From NCBI GenBank assembly GCA_964036275.1, contig OZ038434.1:29125511-29189510 (forward strand): DNA of 64,000 bases, read 5' to 3'. How positions within the stretch are numbered: position 1 is the stretch's first letter; each line of letters opens with the position of its first letter. The translations under genes were made by a program, and so were the position numbers. The DNA is from Litoditis marina. Its lineage: Eukaryota > Nematoda > Chromadorea > Rhabditida > Rhabditidae. Under the pieces are notes generated by a model. The model was not told the origin of the DNA. It saw only the letters and a program-made list of their open reading frames with translations, and did not search any database. This document shows, piece by piece, positions 48,450 to 64,000 of this stretch.

Positions 48450-49560
48450 GCGGTGCGGGGAGCACCTCGCCTATAAAACCAGCATTCAATGTCATATCGA
48501 TTGAACGTTATTTAAAACCTTTTTGAAATTTAGAGAAAATAGGACACCATGAACTTCAAGTGAATCAAATTAATTTTTTTTACCTATTCTCGCCTCATTC
48601 TCCAGCAGGATTGAGGCCATCAGGCGTGCGGACGCCCCTCGGACCCGCGAAAATACGAGTATAATACCATCAATAGAGCCTGAAAGATTAAAACTATTAG
48701 AGAAAGAGAGATAGGAGTTTCAAGATGTAATGGTCAAGAGAATAAGGAGATGGAGAGATATAAATATGTTCAGTGAAGTACTATTGGTTTTTGGATCACT
48801 TTTTATTATACTATTGTTATTTAAAAGATATAAGATGAAGGTTGGTATAAAAGAAAGAATATTAGATATAGGGTTAATGTTATTCTATCTAAAAAGGGTA
48901 TAAACTATGCTATGATTATATTGTTGAGAAATGTTAATAATTAATTGGTAATTGAGCTCACCCGTCTATCTTGTCTTGTAGGAACCGCAGAGTTGCGCGC
49001 ATCCTGCGCACCTTGTCGGCGAATTCCGGCCGCTCCACATCAAACTTTGTCACCGGATAACATCTTAAATTTTGAAATGAATGGAGAAAAAACAGTAAAT
49101 TTATCTCCAATACGGTATGAAGTAGCCTTTTTCCAGCATCATACCCGGGTTCCACAGTTATTGTCTATAGTACTAATGTAACACAAAAATGTGAAACTCA
49201 GGAACCGACAGTATTACAACATATACCACTTACCGGACCCGGTGCGCTGGTACGGGCCAGCTCTGCTTGTTTTGGGCGTAGGAATTGCCCGTCACGACCA
49301 TGATTGCCGGCTTCCCGACGCCGGAATCGCCGGCCTACAAAAAATATGTTTATTTAACAAATGAAACATTATTTTTGATTCGATGAGGTCACATTACTGA
49401 ATAACCATCTAAGTCCTGACATTACTACAATCCACAAATCGAATTTTCACGAAGCGATAAAAACTACTCAATAACGGAGTGTGAGTAGGTAAATATGTAT
49501 TAAACAGTACGGAAAAGGCTTCTCAGGACTAATTTACAAAAAAATTCCATTTGAACGCTA
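48450..49560. repeat. Segmental duplication, copy 1 (partner 61890-63060)
   Basis: The two segments are in the same orientation and align almost throughout, coding and non-coding alike (for example CCAGCATTCAATGTCATATC, GGAATTGCCCGTCACGACCA). Differences are scattered substitutions and small indels. Confidence 0.85.
48580..49334 (-). CDS. Family E gene, copy 2 (fragment)
   Basis: Exons 49334-49234 (AGDSGVGKPAIMVVTGNSYA ... SWPVPAHRVR), 49063-48962 (CYPVTKFDVERPEFADKVRR, MRATLRFLQDKIDG) and 48679-48584 (SIDGIILVFSRVRGASARLM, ASILLENEARI), all with GT/AG ends. The first join keeps phase 2. The second join does not match in phase (phase 2 into an exon that is open only after phase 1), and the same mismatch occurs in copy 3, so the real structure may differ or both may be pseudogenes. 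A further open stretch (EVLPAPLGVEYRRVLDRL) follows a TATAG acceptor at 48470. The function is unknown. Confidence 0.45.
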
Positions 49561-49619
49561 TTTCTGGGGCGGGGGTTGCCTCATGCGTGCTTGGGAGAAT
49601 AATAATTCAGACTAATGAT

Positions 49620-49742
49620 GACTTGGTATAATCATAACATGTAACTTTCAAAATTAACTGATGACTTGGTATAATCATAACATGTAACTGACAAAATTAA
49701 AGGGAGAATAATAATTCAGACTAATGATGACTTGGGGGGGGG
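49620..49742. repeat. Short tandem repeat and poly-G run
   Basis: TGATGACTTGGTATAATCAT followed by AACATGTAACT is repeated twice. A third start (CTAATGATGACTTGG) ends in a run of about ten G. The partner duplication at 63000-63060 has a single copy. Confidence 0.75.
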
Positions 49743-49947
49743 GAGTTTTGGACACGGTCTCCTGCTGTGTGGAATACAAGAGATTTCCATACGAGAAATG
49801 GTGAAACAAAGGAAGTGCGGTGCCCTTTTAGTGTCCTTCTAAGGAAATTGGTCTCTACCTTCACTGGGACAGAACAAAGAAAAAAAGAACAACAGCAAAA
49901 AGAAAGAAAAAACAGAAAACCGTTTCTTTTAGGGAAACCACGTATGT

Positions 49948-49986
49948 CACGTGATAAACCACGTGACACAACACGGGTGTCACGTG
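49948..49986. promoter_or_regulatory. Cluster of three CACGTG E-boxes
   Basis: CACGTG at 49948-49953, 49960-49965 and 49981-49986, each preceded by T or C and followed by A or T. A cluster this tight is unusual, but there is no clear gene downstream. It could be part of a palindromic repeat rather than a bHLH site. Confidence 0.35.
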
Positions 49987-50318
49987 TGTTCACTTTAAAT
50001 AGGGGTCGATTTGGGGACCGGAGACGATTTGGGGATTTTTTTTTTAATTTGTGACTATACTTTGCAATGACAGATTCATCGCGTGCTATAACTTCTTTCC
50101 GGGCTTTTTCAAGAAAGTACAAATATACAGAGAGATGAAGAGAAAAGTAGAGAAAGAGAGAACAAATAAATATATATATAGAGAGAGAGAGAGAGAAAGA
50201 GAAAGATACTTAACTCACCTTTCTCAGAGTAATTTCAATCTATTACTTGATCATATATGGACCAATTTCAGCTTCATCGTCTATGAATGAGCTGAAACAA
50301 ATAGTGTTGGATTGAAAA

Positions 50319-50493
50319 TGACGATTATGTGGACCAATCCCAACGCTTCGGTCCTTCAACCTCAATACATTTTTCAGTTGCAGCTCCAATGACCGATCCC
50401 GTGTCAACGGTCCCTTAAACTACAATTAGATAATGTATTGCAGTTTAAAGGACTGAAGCGTTGCGATTGGACCACATTATCGTCCTACTTTAA
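50319..50493. mobile_element. TTAA-palindrome family, long copy
   Basis: ACGATTATGTGGACCAATCC at the left and GGACCACATTATCGTCC-TACTTTAA at the right form the inverted ends. The interior repeats the GGACCGTTGACACGG and CAGTTTAAAGGACTGAAGCG words of the family. Confidence 0.7.
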
Positions 50494-50939
50494 GAGGCAC
50501 GAACGTGTACAATCGATCACAGGCCGTATTCATTAACATCCCGGCTCTTTCATCCCATCCTGCGTCTCTTCAATCTCACGCTATTTCTCTGCTCTCACTT
50601 CCCGCCGGGATACGAGTGGCGCGAAATAGTATACAAAACGAGAGACGCAGGGTGGTGATGAAGGGGACTGGATGTTTCACTGATAGTTTTAGAACGGGCA
50701 GTAACAAAGTCAGGAATTGCGTACGATTTGTCACGTTCACGAGAACATTCAATGTAACTTGCGTATGTACTATTCCGGGCAACCAACGTCTATAATGCTT
50801 TTCGGGCCTATTCAGTTAACTTCAAAATTACCAATGTAAAAAGAGAAGAAAGAACGAAATCTAGAAAATCTATGCCACGATATGACTGGTTAGGAGAACG
50901 GAATGTCAGGAAAATGAACATGGTAAAGAGAGGAGATCA

Positions 50940-51095
50940 CCTTGGAACTAGAGATATAAAGAGATAGAGAGAAAGAGATAGAGAAAAAGAGATAGAGAGA
51001 AAGAGATAGAGAGAAAGAGATAGAGAGAAATAGATAGAGAGAAAGATATAGAGGGAAATATGTAGAGAGAAGGAGAAGATAGAGAACGTCTCTAA
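50940..51095. repeat. GAGATAGAGAGAAA microsatellite
   Basis: Imperfect tandem GAGATAGAGAGAAA units on the plus strand. A shorter (GA)n tract lies at 50160-50200. Confidence 0.85.
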
Positions 51096-51169
51096 TGAAT
51101 AAGTATAAACTGAATGGTCTTTCGCTCTAGGCGTTACCTCCCATTTTGAGGTAATTAGCTAATTAGAGA

Positions 51170-52000
51170 TGGGTACTATTCTGGCGATAGCACCGCTAGA
51201 TCTCTCCTGGTTATGTGGAAGATTCAATCTCCGACCCCACAATCTCAATAGCACCTATAGTTATTATGTTATCTATTATCCCACGTATATCGACGCGGCA
51301 CGCGCACCAAAAGTGACTTGGTCGCGGTACTATACTAGAAGTAGGAATAGTCACGCAAAGTTAGCATTTCAATGAGGCGTCGTGCACTTTGTCATTACAC
51401 GTTTCTAAATTCTGCTGTGTACAACAGGTTTCACGGACTGTGTAACTGACTAACAGTACAGTTATTATGTCATCTACGGTGAGTGCCAAATTTATGAATT
51501 TCTGTCCCTAGCCGGTCGAACCTGCGAGCAAAAGATTCGCAGCAGGGCGCTAACCACTGCGCTATCCCTGCACATAGCCTGCTAGCTTTGGAATCGAAGA
51601 CATGTGTGCGTACACAGCGGAAAGTGAGATATACAGTACCCTACCGCATTTCTGTTGGCAACGACTATACTATCCCATGTTACCTATACGACGCGGCACG
51701 TTTCTACATAATGGAACAATCTCACTTGTAGTTTTAACTCGATCTAGACCATGATTCACCATTTTCGACATAAAATGAAGGGCAGCAAACTACAAACATT
51801 GGCCTTGCTTCAGAAACAGCGATACCTGAAAAAATGGCATCATTCAGGTACTTTAGAACATTTTGAGTAAATTAGAGGTTGGGGTTATCTCATGGACAGC
51901 ACCGTAATAGATACCATCTTCCACCACATAATCTTGATAGCACGTAAAGTTATTATGTCAGCTATTATTCCACATATCTTGACGCGGCACGCGCATCAAA
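51170..52000. repeat. Dispersed repeat with GCGGCACGCGC motif, two copies
   Basis: 51260-51330 and 51945-52010 share TTATTATGT(T/C)A(T/G)CTATTAT and GACGCGGCACGCGCA(C/T)CAAAAGTGAC, and the sequence before them matches with substitutions. The right part of the first copy (CAAAGTTAGCATT...GCGTCGTGCACTTT) is repeated at 52530-52570. Non-coding. Confidence 0.6.
51506..51590 (-). repeat. tRNA-derived SINE-like sequence, copy 1
   Basis: On the minus strand TAGCGCAGTGGTTAGCGC is an excellent RNA polymerase III A box region, and GCAGGTTCGACCGG fits a B box 40 bp on. The flanks on both sides match the copy at 52985. The stem pairing is imperfect, so it is scored as a SINE rather than a tRNA. Confidence 0.6.
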
Positions 52001-52984
52001 AGTGACACTGTTAAGGTATAGTGTATATACTGTTAGTCAACTGCCCAGTCACGTGACACATGCTGAACACATCAGAGCTTAGAGAGACCCAAGGACAAAG
52101 AGCACGATTCCTCATTTAACTTTAACAGTTCACATCGTTTCTACTCAGACAAATGGCTGTTAATTACAAATTCGTGTTGGGTCGGAACTGTATTGCAACA
52201 AATCTAGAGATATAGTATGCCCCGAAAAGACGTCAGACGACGAGAGCAAAAAATCAATTTCTATGACGGCCACGCTGTATAAACAGTATTTTACTGTTTT
52301 GAAACGACGCTTGTTCTGAGTACTGAGACTTTTACAGTACACCTTCGTATTTTCCATGACTGTCTCTTGGAAGTATTGTTTGGAGAAATTGATAGACACC
52401 CTTGAAAAATGCAAAAATTGTAAGCATTCTGGATAACATTGACTGAGTTTGAAGACATTGGCAGTTGGTACTCCCGATGTAGGACTGTGAGTGGGAATGA
52501 AGCATACTATACTACAAGTAAAATTAATGGCACGTAAAGTTAGCATTCTAATGAGACGTCGTGCACTTTCATTGTACTTGGCTCAGTTCTGATGTATTTG
52601 ACATGTTCCATGTGACCATGCAGTTAACTAACAGTATATTTTTTCTAGTTCAACGGAGACTCCTACAGTGCGATGGCAAAACTTCCAGTTCGCTTCAGTC
52701 CAGTGTTATAGCGAAGTCGGTCAATTTGAGCATTCACTCCATGATTTGGAAATAGTGTGCGGTACTATTTTGGAAAAGCTTTACTTTGGATTAGGAAACA
52801 GTCATTTCAATGTTCGAATGTGTACTGCAGGGAACTTGAGTTGTAGTTGGATCAATAAAATACAGGAGAACCTCAGGAGTGCCTAGAAGAATCAAAGATC
52901 AAACTACAAACACAGCGGATCTGTGGCTGTATTTTGTAAGCTCGATTAGCCAAGTAAAGTGGGTGCCAATATTATTAATTTCTG

Positions 52985-53070
52985 TCTCTCGCCGGAATCG
53001 AACCTGCGTGCAAAACATTTGTAGCAGTGCGCGACCACCACTGCGCTATTAGAGAACCTAACCAGCGAGC
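52985..53070 (-). repeat. tRNA-derived SINE-like sequence, copy 2
   Basis: On the minus strand it has TAGCGCAGTGGTGGTCGCGC and GCAGGTTCGATTCCGGCGAG, so the B box is canonical. The shared right flank (GTGTGCGTACACAGCG...CGACTATACTATCCCATGTT) is separated from it here by about 230 bp of insertion (53090-53327) relative to copy 1. Confidence 0.6.
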
Positions 53071-53410
53071 TTCGGAATCAAAGACATAATAATTCATTTA
53101 TCCATATGTATCAGGAACAAATCAGGACGGAATGAGATCACGAAGTAATGGACATAAAAATTCATGGCGATCACGAGAAAATTAGCGATTGCGAGATTGA
53201 AAATGAGAATGTGTAGAAAAGATGCAGATGAGCATAGAAAATTATAACCTAGCGTTGATATAACGTGATGGGGGTATAATTTTATAGTCATCCATTTCAA
53301 AGTAGAATCTAATGAATGCGGTACGGAATGTGTGCGTACACAGCGAAACAATGAGATATACTGTACCCTCCCGCCTCCCCGTTGGCGACGACTATACTAT
53401 CCCATGTTAC

Positions 53411-53492
53411 CTCCTTCAAACTGCAATTGAAAAATGCATTGCAGTTTATAGAATTGAAGTGTTGGGATCGGACCTCATCGTTCTTCTTTAAA
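53411..53492. repeat. TTAA-palindrome family, half copy
   Basis: CCTTCAAACTGCAATTGAAA through CATCGTTCTTCTTTAA match one half of the 2490-2613 element. Confidence 0.65.
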
Positions 53493-53639
53493 TTCCCTTT
53501 TCGAGAATTTAAGGACAACTCGCCAGCATAATATGTGTACCATTCTTCACTTAACAACGGACTTTGCCACTAATCCCATCAAATGTGTACAACTAAGTTT
53601 TATTATTTCTCATTCCGATGTACTTACTATTGCGAAACA

Positions 53640-54640
53640 ATCATAGCACGAGGTAGTATCGCCCGGAGCGCGAAGCGCTCTGAGTGAGTTGGTGTTGTTT
53701 TGGTTTTGCGGAACAGTTTTCCGCTTTTGATATCATTCTAGTGGCTTGCAATATGGGAGTTATCGAGTGTAGTATTATTATTTATTGACTAGTGACAATA
53801 ATTGTTGACAGCCGCGCAGCGGCTGCTTTAAGGGAACTGTTTCTTTCTAATTTGACCGTATGAGCTTATTAGTCGATATTGTTAACATTTAAAAACCACA
53901 GTCATGCATCTAGGTGTCAACTTCTAGTCTTCTTTCATTTTCTCGGTAATGCGGCGCGCCCTTTCGCACGTACATGATACACCAAGAAAAGTGTTAATGC
54001 GAGTATAGGATTTGTCAGACCGTTGTGGACACCGTACCATCGATTTTATAAGGGGCGGGTTTGACGAGGGGTCAGCCCGTCTGCGTATTATTGATCTACA
54101 CACTCTCTCATCTGCTGGCAAACAATCAACGACCGCTCGCCCCGCTCAGAACGATTGGCGCCAATTTTTCTGCGATTTCCCAGCTACAAAAGCGAGAGAG
54201 CATGCAGGTCAATGATGCCGCAGACATCTGCGTCTCTCTGACCTGCACACTCTCTAGTCGGGACCGCTACAAGAGTGGCTGGCCAATTGTCTGAGCGCAT
54301 CGCTCCATCAACCAAACCCTCTGCTGTCTTTATGGGGGAAATAGCGACAATAGACGGTTTACCAAGTTTTCACTGAAAGAGTACACAAGAAGTTGCCGTG
54401 ATTATGGAGCGAAAGCGCCAATATTCTAGTTTCACTCTGGTCTGTTGGTTGAGAACCTCTTGTTGAAACCGCGAAACTCCTTATGTTGTTTGATTCTCAA
54501 GATCAATGTAGCACGCATTTTGTGCTCAGTACAACTTTATGAATATTAGGTTATCATTAGTTTGATTAACTTTTTTGCAGAGCAAGAAATCCAAAAACTG
54601 TTTTTAATTCGGTTTGCCGAATAATTCAAAACGTAACGGC
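53640..54640. other. Repeat-rich intergenic region
   Basis: Short GC-rich palindromes (GAGCGCGAAGCGCTC at about 53664, GCCGCGCAGCGGC at about 53811) and a stretch of GAGAG/CTCTC words with TGCAG near 54190-54260, all of the style common in Caenorhabditis intergenic DNA. No gene is supported. Confidence 0.4.
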
Positions 54641-54860
54641 GTAAACGTAACCAATATACTGGAGAACCGGGTATTTACCGTCCCGAACCGCGAACCGGTC
54701 ACTGGAGAACCGAACCGGACCGACATTCTCAACTTAACGTTTCTCCAGTAAAAGGTTTCAACCTGACTGTGGGGGTCGGTTTGGCTCTTCGGTTACCGGT
54801 TCGTGGTTTGCTTCGTCTTGGGAAAGACCCGGTTCTCCTGTGAATTGGCCGAATATTCCG
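54640..54860. repeat. GAACCGG/CCGGTTC-rich repeat block
   Basis: Repeated GGAGAACCG, CGAACCGG and CGGTTCG words on both strands upstream of the surface-protein gene. Same style as 160-395. Confidence 0.65.
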
Positions 54861-54912
54861 TGTTAAGTCTCTGATCATCTATTCGGTATTTTTAATCGGG
54901 TAGCAGGGTTTT

Positions 54913-60055
<5,143 letters not shown>

Positions 60056-60072
<17 letters not shown>

Positions 60073-60510
60073 ATGAAGAATCTTCCGTGTTTTTTTGTGT
60101 TCTCATTGTTTTCATGTTCATTCATTCATATCGCTTCGTTACGAGGCGGTGATTATTATACATGTCACAGATCTTTGTAGTAGCAGCGTCTCCTTTTTAT
60201 CGTCCCTTTTCTTCATAGAAGTCATGATTTCCTTCTAGTCTGCGAAACACTATGATTGTGATGTTTACGAAATGAACCTTGGAGATGAGATGAAGTGCTA
60301 TTGTCGTGAAAATCACTGTGGAACAAACTTGACGCTTTTGTGCTGTGCTAAATGAAGAATCTTCCGTGTTTTTTTGTGTTCTCATTGTTTTCATGTTCAT
60401 TCATTCATATCGCTTCGTTACGAGGCAGTGATTATTATACATGTCACAGATCTTTGTAGTAGCAGCGTCTCCTTTTTATCGTCCCTTTTCTTCATAGAAG
60501 TCATGATAGC
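60056..60510 (+). repeat. Duplication of exon 6 and 3' end of the surface-protein gene
   Basis: The last codons and 3' region (GCTGTGCTAAATGAAGAATC ... GTCATGAT, about 170 bp) occur at 60056-60229 and again from 60338 to about 60507. Between them lies a copy of exon 6 with its acceptor (60231-60337). The copied exon, joined to the second tail, reads SAKHYDCDVYEMNLGDEMKC, YCRENHCGTNLTLLCCAK and TGA (60239-60355) in phase 0. Confidence 0.85.
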
Positions 60511-61350
60511 GGGTTGTCGAATGCTCTTATGACATTTATCCAGTGATATGCGTGTTATTTCTTGAAAGTAGGGGGAGAGCTGCTTGTAGAATGAGATAAT
60601 TGTTCGTCATCTGTAGAACAAAAACTTCAAACTGGGAGAGAGTACAATAGGGTACAGCGACATTTTTGAAATAATTGTACTTCAAAGTCGTGTCGTGCTC
60701 AGGACAATCCAGCCAACTTTTCTTAATTACTGTTAGAAGTGTCTAGTATCTTTGACAGCTCGCTTCTTGAGAAAAATAAATAAACAAATCGACAACCTTG
60801 GAGAGATATGGAGTTGGTCAAACAAAAAACATGCATCATCACTAGTCTAGTGTTCGTTCATCTGACTCACTACAAACACGAACGATTACAAGAACTCAAT
60901 CAAGAGCTTTCCTGAACTATTACTAAACGAGCTATCTCAAAAACATTTTCAATTACTCTTCTGATAAACGCTTAGTTTGGTTGTCGACCTTTATCGGAAT
61001 TTTCCATCGTTCGTTTTCCGAGCTCCTTGTGAAAAGCGGAACCATAATTAATGAGTAAACAAACATGTAAAAGACACTTCAAAAATCAGTTTTCAAGAGA
61101 ATAGCATTGTCATGAGCCTGTCCTCTTGCTCTGTTCGGGACCATACGTCCTATCAGTGCGAGAGGCGGGGTCAACCCGCCAGTTCCCCTTCCCTGTACCA
61201 GCCAAGACAGGTTTGTCTCTTTGGAATCTATCTTGGTCTGGATCCTACTATAACCGTAGTTAATTTATATTCATTCTGTTGTGTTAATGTTATTTAACCT
61301 GACCGTTATGAACAAGGTAACTTACTTTTCTGTTATTGCTCAGGGAAGGG
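60511..61350. other. Intergenic region
   Basis: AT-rich, without a supported exon. A GC-richer patch at 61110-61210 contains GAGGCGGGGTCAACCCGCC, a short palindrome. Confidence 0.4.
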
Positions 61351-61356
61351 CACTGT

Positions 61357-61397
61357 GAGTGAGAGAGAGAGAGAGATGGAGAGAGAGAGAGAGAGAT

Positions 61398-61439
<42 letters not shown>

Positions 61440-61525
61440 ACAGAGAGAGAGGAAGAGAGAAAGAGGGAGAGAGAAGGACAGAGAGAGGAAGAGGGAAAGA
61501 GGGAGAGAGAAAGAGGGAGAGACGA
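61357..61525. repeat. GA-rich microsatellite
   Basis: (GA)n with GGA interruptions on the plus strand over about 170 bp. Confidence 0.95.
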
Positions 61526-61799
61526 AACCTTCGGCAGAGTTCAATGCTGCCCAATGATTGCCGTTTTTAACACTTCTTTCTGTATTGGTATTAGCGTGTG
61601 TTTTTTCTGTCAACTGTATTACACTTCCCAGTTTTTCATTCAAACAACAATAGCTTTCATTCGAACAAAAAAGCACGAACGAGAGAGATAGTGTACGAAA
61701 GAGCAAGAGCAAGAACGAAATCATGACGGAGCACGAGATAGGCGGCTGGACGAGGACGGGCTGCACGACGGGAAGAGAGGATGCGACGAGCGGGGCGGC

Positions 61800-63352
61800 C
61801 TGGCCACCTGGGCGGCTGGGTGACGTAGACGAGCGGGGCGGCTGGGCACGGGGTACGCAGGCAGTCGAGTTCGCGGCGGTACTCGACGCCGAGCGGTGCG
61901 GGGAGCACCTCGCCTATAACACCAGCATTCAATGTCATATCGCTTGAACGGAATTTTAAACCTGTTTGACATTTGAAGAAAATAGGACACCATGAAATTC
62001 TAGTAAATAAATTTAATTATTTTTACCTATTCTCGCCTCATCCTCCAGCAGTATTGAGGCCATCAGGTGCGCGGAAGCCCCTCGGACCCGCGAAAACACG
62101 AGTATAATACCATCAATAGAGCCTAAAAGATGAAAACTATTAGAGAAAGAAAAGTTTCAAGATGTAATGGTCAAGAGAATAAGGAGATGGAGAGATATAA
62201 ATGAGTTCAGTGAAGTACTATTAGTTTTTTGTTCACGTTTTATTATACTATTGTTATTTAAAAGATATAAGATAAAGGTTGGTATAAAAGATAAAAGATC
62301 AGATATAGGGTTAATGTTATTCTATCTAAAAAGGGTATAAACTATGCATATATTGTTGAGAAATGTTAATAATTAATTGGTAAAAGAACTCACCCGTCTA
62401 TCTTGTCTTGTAGGAACCGCAGAGTTGCTCGCATCCTGCGCACCTTGTCGGCGAATTCCAGCCGCTCAACATCAAACTTTGTCACCGGATAGCATCTTAA
62501 ATTTTGAAATGAATGGAGAAAAAACAGTAAATTTATCTCCAATACGGTATGAAATAGCATTTCTCTGCATCATACTCGGGTTTCACAGTTATTGTCCATA
62601 GTACTAATGTAACAGAAAAATGTGAAATCCAGGAACCGACAGTATTACAACATATACCACTTACCGGACCCGGTGCGCTGGCACGGGCCAGCTATCCTTG
62701 TTTTGCGCGTAGGAATTGCCCGTCACGACCATGATTGCCGGCTTTCCGACGCCGGAATCGTCGGCCTACAAAAAATATGTTTATTTAACAAATGAAACAT
62801 TATTTTTGATTCGATGAGTTCACATTACTGAATAACCATCTGAGTCCTACCATTACTACAATCCAACAATCGAATTTATACGAAGCGATGAAACTACTCA
62901 ATAACGGAGTGTGAGTAGGTAAATATGCATTGAACAGTACGGAAAAGGCTTCTCAGGACTAATTTACAAAAAAATTCATTTTGAACTCTACTTCTGGGGG
63001 GAGAATAATAGTTCAGACTAATAATGACTTGGTATAATCATAACATGTAACTGTCAAAATTAACTTGATAAGTTTGTATTACATTTTTTCCTACTAAATA
63101 CATTTTTGAGTAGGTTACGCAGCAGACGAAATAAGAAGAAAATTAACACGCTAATTAGTGAGAAGTGATTGCGATAAAAACCGACCATTTTCAGGAGATC
63201 TTGGACCTCAAAGTCCGTGCATGCCTTGTGCTCGGTCAATGCGATCGGGTTGGGGGTCTTGACGGCAAATACTCCTCCACCCAAAAAGACAAGCTCGGGG
63301 TGTTCCAGCTGCCAGTCGGCGTCAAGTTTGCGAGGTGCACTCGTGGGGTTTT
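61800..63352 (-). CDS. Family E gene, copy 3 (longest)
   Basis: Exons 63352-63186 (KLDADWQLEHPELVFLGGGV, FAVKTPNPIALTEHKACTDF, EVQDLLKM), 62765-62665 (ADDSGVGKPAIMVVTGNSYA ... SWPVPAHRVR), 62495-62394 (CYPVTKFDVERLEFADKVRR) and 62122-62027 (SIDGIILVFSRVRGASAHLM, ASILLEDEARI), then an open GC-rich stretch from 61913 (EVLPAPLGVEYRRELDCL). The first three exons join in phase 0 and then 2 without stops, and this copy has the only uninterrupted first exon. The join to the 62122 exon has the same phase problem as copy 2. No start codon or upstream exon was identified. The protein is unrecognised; a distant Argonaute MID-like reading is a guess. Confidence 0.5.
61890..63060. repeat. Segmental duplication, copy 2 (partner 48450-49560)
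   Basis: Same orientation and nearly the same sequence as 48450-49560, covering three exons, their introns and flanks. Confidence 0.85.
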
Positions 63353-63540
63353 CTGGAACTGGAATAAACCAGTTGTTACATTTAATCAGTTTATAGTTTA
63401 TAGAACTTTGAATAGTTGAATAGTTTTTTGATAATTTCTATGTATAACGTAGCCATTGTATGTAATAAGAAAGATAAAACTTGTGGTAAAGTAAAACTGT
63501 AATGTATAAAATTAGCGCGTTCAGATAGACGCAAAAAAGT

Positions 63541-64000
63541 ATGAATGTCGCACTTGGTTTCCACAACCAAACAGTCAATTGGCTAGAAAAGTTTTTATTA
63601 CAAAGAACTTTTCAAGTCAAAGTAAAAGATAGTCTTTCTGATGTTTTCAAGATTACTAGTGGAGTACCTCAAGGTGGAGCCATTTCTCCACTCCTCTTTA
63701 GTGTTTATACGTGCGAAGTACCTAGTATACTTGTCAAACCAGGTTTAGTGAGCTGCAAAGTTTTTGCAGATGATACAAAGATTTACCAGGATTTCTGTGT
63801 GGATGATAGTAAAGTGCATTTGCAAGAATCGATTGACAGTATGTACTCTTGGTCGGTTCAGTGGGAGTTACTTGTCCGTAGAAAAAACAAAGGTACTACA
63901 TATTGGAAATAAAAACCCCAAGAATGTGTATACAGTCAATGGAACTGTCATGGGCGGTTGTGACACTGTGCGCGATTTAGGTTTCACAGTCACAAGTAGT
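63541..64000 (+). mobile_element. LINE reverse transcriptase fragment (frameshifted, runs off right edge)
   Basis: The frame from 63541 carries reverse transcriptase motifs: a WLEKFLLQRTFQVKV segment, SGVPQGGAISPLLFSVY (the GxPQG region) and CKVFADDTKIY (the FADD catalytic motif). Near 63868 the frame shifts; the next frame continues with LSVEKTKVLHIGNKN and CDTVRDLGFTVTSS to the window end. This is the standard order for non-LTR (Jockey/CR1-like) reverse transcriptases, located in the replication machinery of the retrotransposon. Sequence before 63541 is unrelated and has an immediate stop, so the copy is 5'-truncated and inactive. Confidence 0.85.

Noticed and set aside
51506..53070. Functional tRNA genes
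   Set aside because: A and B boxes are present, but acceptor and anticodon stems do not pair well and two copies share long identical flanks, fitting SINEs.
61290..61766. Ser/Leu-rich frame
   Set aside because: Translation of the GA/CT microsatellite.

Overview
The window is a stretch of animal nuclear genome, most likely from a rhabditid nematode (Caenorhabditis-like). Four things point that way: very short introns (47 bp at 10504-10550), TTTTCAG-type 3' splice sites, a candidate spliced-leader acceptor upstream of the first gene, and a ten-cysteine, Thr-rich, membrane-tailed surface protein of a nematode type. Genes are split into small exons, so they were read by joining open exons with compatible splice phases. 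There is no bacterial gene organisation, CRISPR array or rRNA.

Layout. 1-7.3 kb (minus strand): the first 11 exons of an exportin-5-like karyopherin, running off the left edge, with introns full of small inverted-repeat elements and partial exon duplications. 7.3-15 kb: mostly AT-rich non-coding DNA with a GGTTACC-rich block, a two-exon gene end at 10.4-10.6 kb, decayed exon fragments and a retroposon-like tail. 15.1-22.5 kb: copies of an unrecognised multi-exon gene family (called here A, B, C; D lies at 46 kb), partly arranged as a large inverted repeat around 20.1 kb. 22.7-34.8 kb: a 12.1-kb satellite of 139/141-bp units with higher-order periodicity. 35.9-40.9 kb: a 5-kb inverted repeat whose arms carry 170-bp tandem repeats, with the architecture of a foldback transposon. 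41.5-43.1 kb: the last three exons of a plus-strand gene. 45.9-46.5 kb: chimeric copy D. 47.4-49.3 kb and 61.8-63.4 kb (minus): copies of a second unrecognised family (E), including a direct segmental duplication. 50-54.9 kb: dispersed repeats and two tRNA-derived SINE-like copies. 54.9-60.1 kb (plus): an eight-exon gene for a cell-surface protein with two cysteine-rich modules, a Thr-rich stalk and a hydrophobic tail, followed by a duplication that creates a possible alternative last exon. 63.5-64 kb (plus): a 5'-truncated, frameshifted LINE reverse transcriptase.

The best-supported functional gene is the exportin-5-like gene. C. elegans is usually described as lacking exportin-5, so its presence with an intact N-terminal reading frame is the most interesting gene-level observation. 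The 5-kb foldback element, the higher-order satellite and the A-D gene family are the most interesting structures. No product can be named for families A-D and E.
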